26,204 bases of DNA from Anoxynatronum sibiricum. Its GTDB lineage: Bacteria > Bacillota > Clostridia > Peptostreptococcales > Tindalliaceae. The stretch spans positions 1-26,204 of the forward strand of contig NZ_JBCITM010000030.1 of assembly GCF_039414295.1 (NCBI RefSeq). Reading direction: 5' to 3'. Position 1 is the stretch's first letter; each line of letters starts with the position of its first letter. Made by a program: the position numbers and the translations under genes. Of this stretch, positions 23,349 through 26,204 are shown piece by piece. Below the pieces are notes generated by a model. That model had not been told where the DNA came from, did no database searches, and saw nothing but the letters and a program-made list of their open reading frames with translations.

Positions 23349-24605
23349 CTATGGAGTATTCCGCGGAACGTCTTCTCGCAGTGCTTCCCAGGTGTAGTTA
23401 TTGCCTGCATTCCAGAGGAGCCATTCATTGACGCCACTGTCATAGGTGCCTTTGATCTGTTCACGAACCTGATCAACACCATACCGCTGGTAATAGCCTC
23501 TCCCCAAATAGCTGGCGGTGAAATCCTGAAGCCATGGGCGCAACACTGCCTTGGGCTCGTCTGTTTCCATCGCTTCAATCCGTTCAACAGCTCGCTTCAT
23601 GGTTTCATATAGAATGGGATAAGGCTCAAGATCAGGAACAGCCACACCGAAAGTACCCAATGCGTAATGGGAAGGATACGCCATGGGACAGAGAATATCA
23701 GTGGCAACAGTCAATGTTTCCAAATGCTGTCCCAGTCGCATATCGTCGGTGACCGCCGGCACCAGACCAAAAATATCTGCCGACACATACACCCCATAGG
23801 GTTTCAGCTCTTCCCGGGCATAAGACAGAAAAGCGGCAATGGCTTCTGCCATGGTTTCCTGTTCACCGGCTTCACCATAGTCAATTTGCTCCCGGGGACC
23901 ATCAGTGGGAAACCGCACATAATCAAATTGAACCTCGTAAAATCCCCGCGTAGCCGCTTCCTTGGCAATATCCACCAGATAGTCCCATGCTTCCCGATTG
24001 TATGGATTCAGCCATGCATCCTGCTTACGGTCCCGCCACACCTGTCCTTCATGGGTCTGAATGGCCCAGTGGGGGTTTCCCGCAGCAGCAATGACGTCTT
24101 TGAATGTCACGATGCGAGCGATGGGGTAAATATCATGATAATGCATGATATCCATGGCTTCCTGAAAATCCCTTACCTTCACCCGGGCATCCTGCCCCAA
24201 ATCATTCACCATGGGGATGTCAGATGCATAGGTCATCGTGCCGTGATCATCCTTCACATCCACCACCCAGGCATTAATCACTGACTGATTGGTTTCATTG
24301 AGAAGTTCTTCAAAACGCCATTGAAGCCCAATGGTATTGCCCGTCATATAAATACCCTTGACTTCCCGGTAAATTTTAAAGGGCTCCCAACTGCTGCCAG
24401 GTTGCACCATATAGTCGCTGCCCTTCATCGGAATGGCTGCCAGTGCTTCATCATTCCAGGCTTCCATGACCGCTCTTGTTTCATCAACCGGCTGACGAAA
24501 CGCCATTTGACATCCCGTGATTCCAAGGGTAATGGTGAAACACAACCCCAGAATAAAACGCCGTTTCCATTGATCAAGTTCGCTTACCCGCCTGAATCCC
24601 ATCAC
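23349..24605 (-). CDS. Lipoprotein with putative glycoside hydrolase (DUF4015-like) domain
   Basis: Predicted cell-surface lipoprotein with a TIM-barrel fold of the DUF4015 putative glycosyl hydrolase family; substrate unknown. The 418-aa protein has a basic N-terminus (WKRRF), a hydrophobic stretch, and lipobox ITGC with the lipidated C32. Domain landmarks are EVKGIYMTG (81-89), INAWVVDVKDDHG (110-122), PIARIVTFKD (161-170), AWLNPYNREAWDYLVDIAKE (197-216) and GFYEVQFDYVRFPTDG (221-236), the most conserved segment, which probably holds catalytic acids. Start is GTG at 24605 (GGGAGG 9 nt upstream) or the next codon ATG at 24602. It is 104 nt after the transporter gene and ends in a clear terminator. 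Confidence 0.85.
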   Translation of the reverse strand: MMGFRRVSELDQWKRRFILGLCFTITLGITGCQMAFRQPVDETRAVMEAWNDEALAAIPMKGSDYMVQPGSSWEPFKIYREVKGIYMTGNTIGLQWRFEELLNETNQSVINAWVVDVKDDHGTMTYASDIPMVNDLGQDARVKVRDFQEAMDIMHYHDIYPIARIVTFKDVIAAAGNPHWAIQTHEGQVWRDRKQDAWLNPYNREAWDYLVDIAKEAATRGFYEVQFDYVRFPTDGPREQIDYGEAGEQETMAEAIAAFLSYAREELKPYGVYVSADIFGLVPAVTDDMRLGQHLETLTVATDILCPMAYPSHYALGTFGVAVPDLEPYPILYETMKRAVERIEAMETDEPKAVLRPWLQDFTASYLGRGYYQRYGVDQVREQIKGTYDSGVNEWLLWNAGNNYTWEALREDVPRNTP

Positions 24606-24709
24606 GATTAACAGCCTCCCATGCCTCTGTCATTACATTTATTGTCACGATTCCATTCATGCATTCTTTGTTATTATACCACAGGTATTCATCAAGATGT
24701 ACCTGCTGA

Positions 24710-25882
24710 TCATTCGGTCTTTGCATCTGCACGGGGTTGCGGTAGTTCATGGGTACAGCGTCGGTTTTCTTTTTTAATGGTCTCGTGCCAGTGCTGCAAA
24801 TGGCTGTGGTAGTAGTCATGATCTTCCTGGTGGATCTGCTCCAGATACTGATCCCAGTCTCCCTGAAATACCAGCGAATGACCAAACAGAAGTTTTTCTA
24901 GTACCAGCCGGGTCTGATTCAGTACGCAGGTCTCATGATGAGGTTGGCAGTGGCGGCAGGTGGTGTACACAACCTTGAGAGTATCGTACAGATGCTGGCG
25001 TTTAAATTCCCGAAGCACCTTAATTTTTGGTGACCGCATCTGTTTTAAAATGGCGTTTTCCCGGGAGACAGCTTCTTCAATGAGTGTTTCCAACTCAAAT
25101 ACAGGGCATTCATCTTGACCACAGCTTGCACAGGCAGCTTTATCATTGCATATCCGGTCCACCGAATGCCTTATTTGTTCCAAGTCAAGTTTTAAAATAA
25201 CTGCCACGTCTTTCAGTGCAGTCTGGTCCAGCCGGTGCACCCGCACAGCACGTCTCATCAGCGGAAGGGCTGTTATCACTATCAATGCCGCGAACACAGC
25301 AATACTGTAAGGGTGAATCCATTCCTTCGGCAGGGTGTTGTAGAGGCCAACGACACCAAACACAAAAAACACATTTGCCGCAATCAGCTTCAACGCCACC
25401 TCCGGCACACGATCTCCCAGTAATTTCCCTGCCATGATACCCAGTGCACTGACACCCACCATCCCCATGGTTGTCCCTGCCAGCGTTGCCAGCGGCGCAC
25501 CTGACTGAGTGGCCAGTGCCATGGCTGTAAGTTGTGTCTTGTCTCCCAACTCACCGACAAAGAACGCCGTTGCCACTGTCAGCACCGGCCCCAAATGAAG
25601 CATTCTAGTTTCTGTTTCATCATCACTGGCCAACAGTGCCCAGTATCCAAAAAAAAGAAAAGAGACAGAGGCAATAGCTCCCAGCCACTGAACAGGCAGT
25701 ACCACTGTCAAAAAAGTGCCGACGAAAACAGCCATGCCGTGATTAATCAGCGAACCCAGAAAAACACCTGCCAGAACCTTCCGCATGGGATAACGCGTTG
25801 CAAAGGTCATCGCTAATATTTGCGTTTTATCACCCATTTCAGCCAAAAAAATCAGCAAAAAAGCCTGTGCCATTTCGTTCAA
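24710..25882 (-). CDS. UPF0016/GDT1-type cation transporter with Cys/His-rich C-terminal extension
   Basis: Six-helix membrane protein of the GDT1/TMEM165 family, whose members exchange Mn2+ or Ca2+. It has both signature motifs, EMGDKTQ (residues 15-21) and ELGDKTQ (111-117), in a duplicated three-helix arrangement ending near residue 210. Family members are usually about 190-230 aa. Here a further 180-residue cytoplasmic part carries C245, C251, C254, C259, then C309, C312, C319, then a His-rich run HQEDHDYYHSHLQHWH. The start is TTG at 25882 (390 aa), with GGGAGG at 25890-25895 exactly 7 nt upstream; the in-frame extension to 26011 runs into the rRNA terminator and is rejected. Transporter family is firm; the tail's role is unknown. 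Confidence 0.88.
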   Translation of the reverse strand: MNEMAQAFLLIFLAEMGDKTQILAMTFATRYPMRKVLAGVFLGSLINHGMAVFVGTFLTVVLPVQWLGAIASVSFLFFGYWALLASDDETETRMLHLGPVLTVATAFFVGELGDKTQLTAMALATQSGAPLATLAGTTMGMVGVSALGIMAGKLLGDRVPEVALKLIAANVFFVFGVVGLYNTLPKEWIHPYSIAVFAALIVITALPLMRRAVRVHRLDQTALKDVAVILKLDLEQIRHSVDRICNDKAACASCGQDECPVFELETLIEEAVSRENAILKQMRSPKIKVLREFKRQHLYDTLKVVYTTCRHCQPHHETCVLNQTRLVLEKLLFGHSLVFQGDWDQYLEQIHQEDHDYYHSHLQHWHETIKKENRRCTHELPQPRADAKTE

Positions 25883-25889
25883 GGCAGAT

Positions 25890-25895
25890 CCTCCC
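25890..25895 (-). promoter_or_regulatory. Ribosome binding site deciding the TTG start of the transporter
   Basis: GGGAGG with a 7-nt spacing to the TTG at 25882, which opens the protein four residues before MAQAFLLIFLAEMGDKT. The following ATG is 16 nt from the site, too far. Confidence 0.75.
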
Positions 25896-26013
25896 GTCAT
25901 TTGCTTTGCAGCCACCGGTACCGTAGGAGAAACCAGTTCCAGATGAATATCACCGAATCCACATAATCGTACATACCCGTATCCATGTCTTCCATTCAGG
26001 CGATCGACCATGG

Positions 26014-26064
26014 AAAAAAGCCTTTTTCACACTCTCTGTCACAGAGAACATAAAAAAGGCTTTT
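26014..26064 (-). terminator. Terminator of the rRNA operon
   Basis: AAAAGCCTTTTT pairs with AAAAAGGCTTTT. A second hairpin (CTCTGT-G-ACAGAG) in the loop extends the structure, and a U run follows. It begins about 26 nt after the 5S 3' end. The A/U-rich arms make it nearly symmetric, so it could also work on the other strand. Confidence 0.9.
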
Positions 26065-26089
26065 GCTTTTGATATAGTTTAGAAGGTAA

Positions 26090-26204
26090 GGAGTCGCAGC
26101 GACCTACTCTCCCAGGACTTCACGTCCCAGTACCATCAGCGCTGAAGGGCTTAACGGCTGTGTTCGGGATGGAAACAGGTGTTTCCCCTTCGCTGTAGCC
26201 ACGA
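26090..26204 (-). rRNA. rrf: 5S ribosomal RNA (5' end a few bases beyond the window)
   Basis: The minus strand shows the conserved 5S blocks CATCCCGAACAC, GTTAAGC, CAGCGCTGATGGTACTGGGA and GGGAGAGTAGGTCGCTGC. The 3' end GCTGCGACTC can pair with TCGTGGC at the window edge plus a few bases outside it, closing helix I, so only about 3-5 nt are missing. It marks the end of an rRNA operon that continues beyond the right edge. Confidence 0.96.

Noticed and set aside
25883..26011. N-terminal extension of the transporter gene to 26011
   Set aside because: The extra 43 residues are not membrane-like, begin at the edge of the rRNA terminator, and an ideally spaced ribosome binding site precedes the TTG at 25882.
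25883..26013. yybP-ykoY manganese riboswitch ahead of the transporter
   Set aside because: Expected because such switches often precede this family, but I could not find the conserved loops. A covariance search would be decisive.

Overview
The window is a compact, almost wholly minus-strand stretch of a low-to-mid GC Bacillota chromosome, most likely an anaerobic member of Clostridia. This rests on gene content and order: the ctsR-mcsA-mcsB-clpC-radA block, a PIN-TRAM protein, ispD-ispF, aminoacyl-tRNA synthetases, mrnC, rlmB, rae1 and sigH follow the Bacillus/Clostridium order. An adenosylcobalamin-dependent ribonucleotide reductase, a flavin-dependent thymidylate synthase and a short ProRS with a C-terminal zinc region fit an anaerobic clostridial lineage. 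Genus cannot be fixed from the sequence alone. Every gene I can support reads right to left, so transcription order runs from high to low coordinates.

Layout in transcription order. (1) 26204-23349: the 3' part of a 5S rRNA gene with a strong terminator, a UPF0016/GDT1-type membrane transporter carrying an unusual Cys/His-rich C-terminal extension, and a lipoprotein with a DUF4015-like glycosidase fold, closed by a clear terminator. (2) 23348-18249: monomeric class II ribonucleotide reductase nrdJ with its own promoter and two NrdR-like boxes exactly 42 bp apart, then an EF-G paralogue of the EF-G2 type and a terminator hairpin. (3) 18269-12281: the CtsR-controlled protein quality control operon (ctsR, mcsA, mcsB, clpC) and radA. 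A near-perfect CtsR operator lies just downstream of the -10. (4) 12246-9055: carD behind two tandem consensus promoters, in the place where disA sits in Bacillus, then the PIN-TRAM gene, ispD and ispF. (5) 9054-4042: proS (preceded by three tandem 22-bp repeats), gltX, and cysS behind a complete cysteine T-box leader. (6) 3984-1: mrnC, a small unknown membrane-anchored protein, thyX, rlmB, rae1, sigH with its own promoter inside the gap, and the start of tuf.

Together the genes serve translation (EF-Tu, EF-G2, three aminoacyl-tRNA synthetases, rRNA/mRNA processing), protein quality control, DNA precursor supply (NrdJ, ThyX) and repair (RadA), isoprenoid precursor synthesis, and the transition-state sigma factor. 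No mobile element, CRISPR array or foreign island is visible. The most interesting signals are regulatory DNA (NrdR pair, CtsR operator fused to a terminator, T-box, tandem carD promoters, the proS repeats) and the Cys-rich tail of the transporter.
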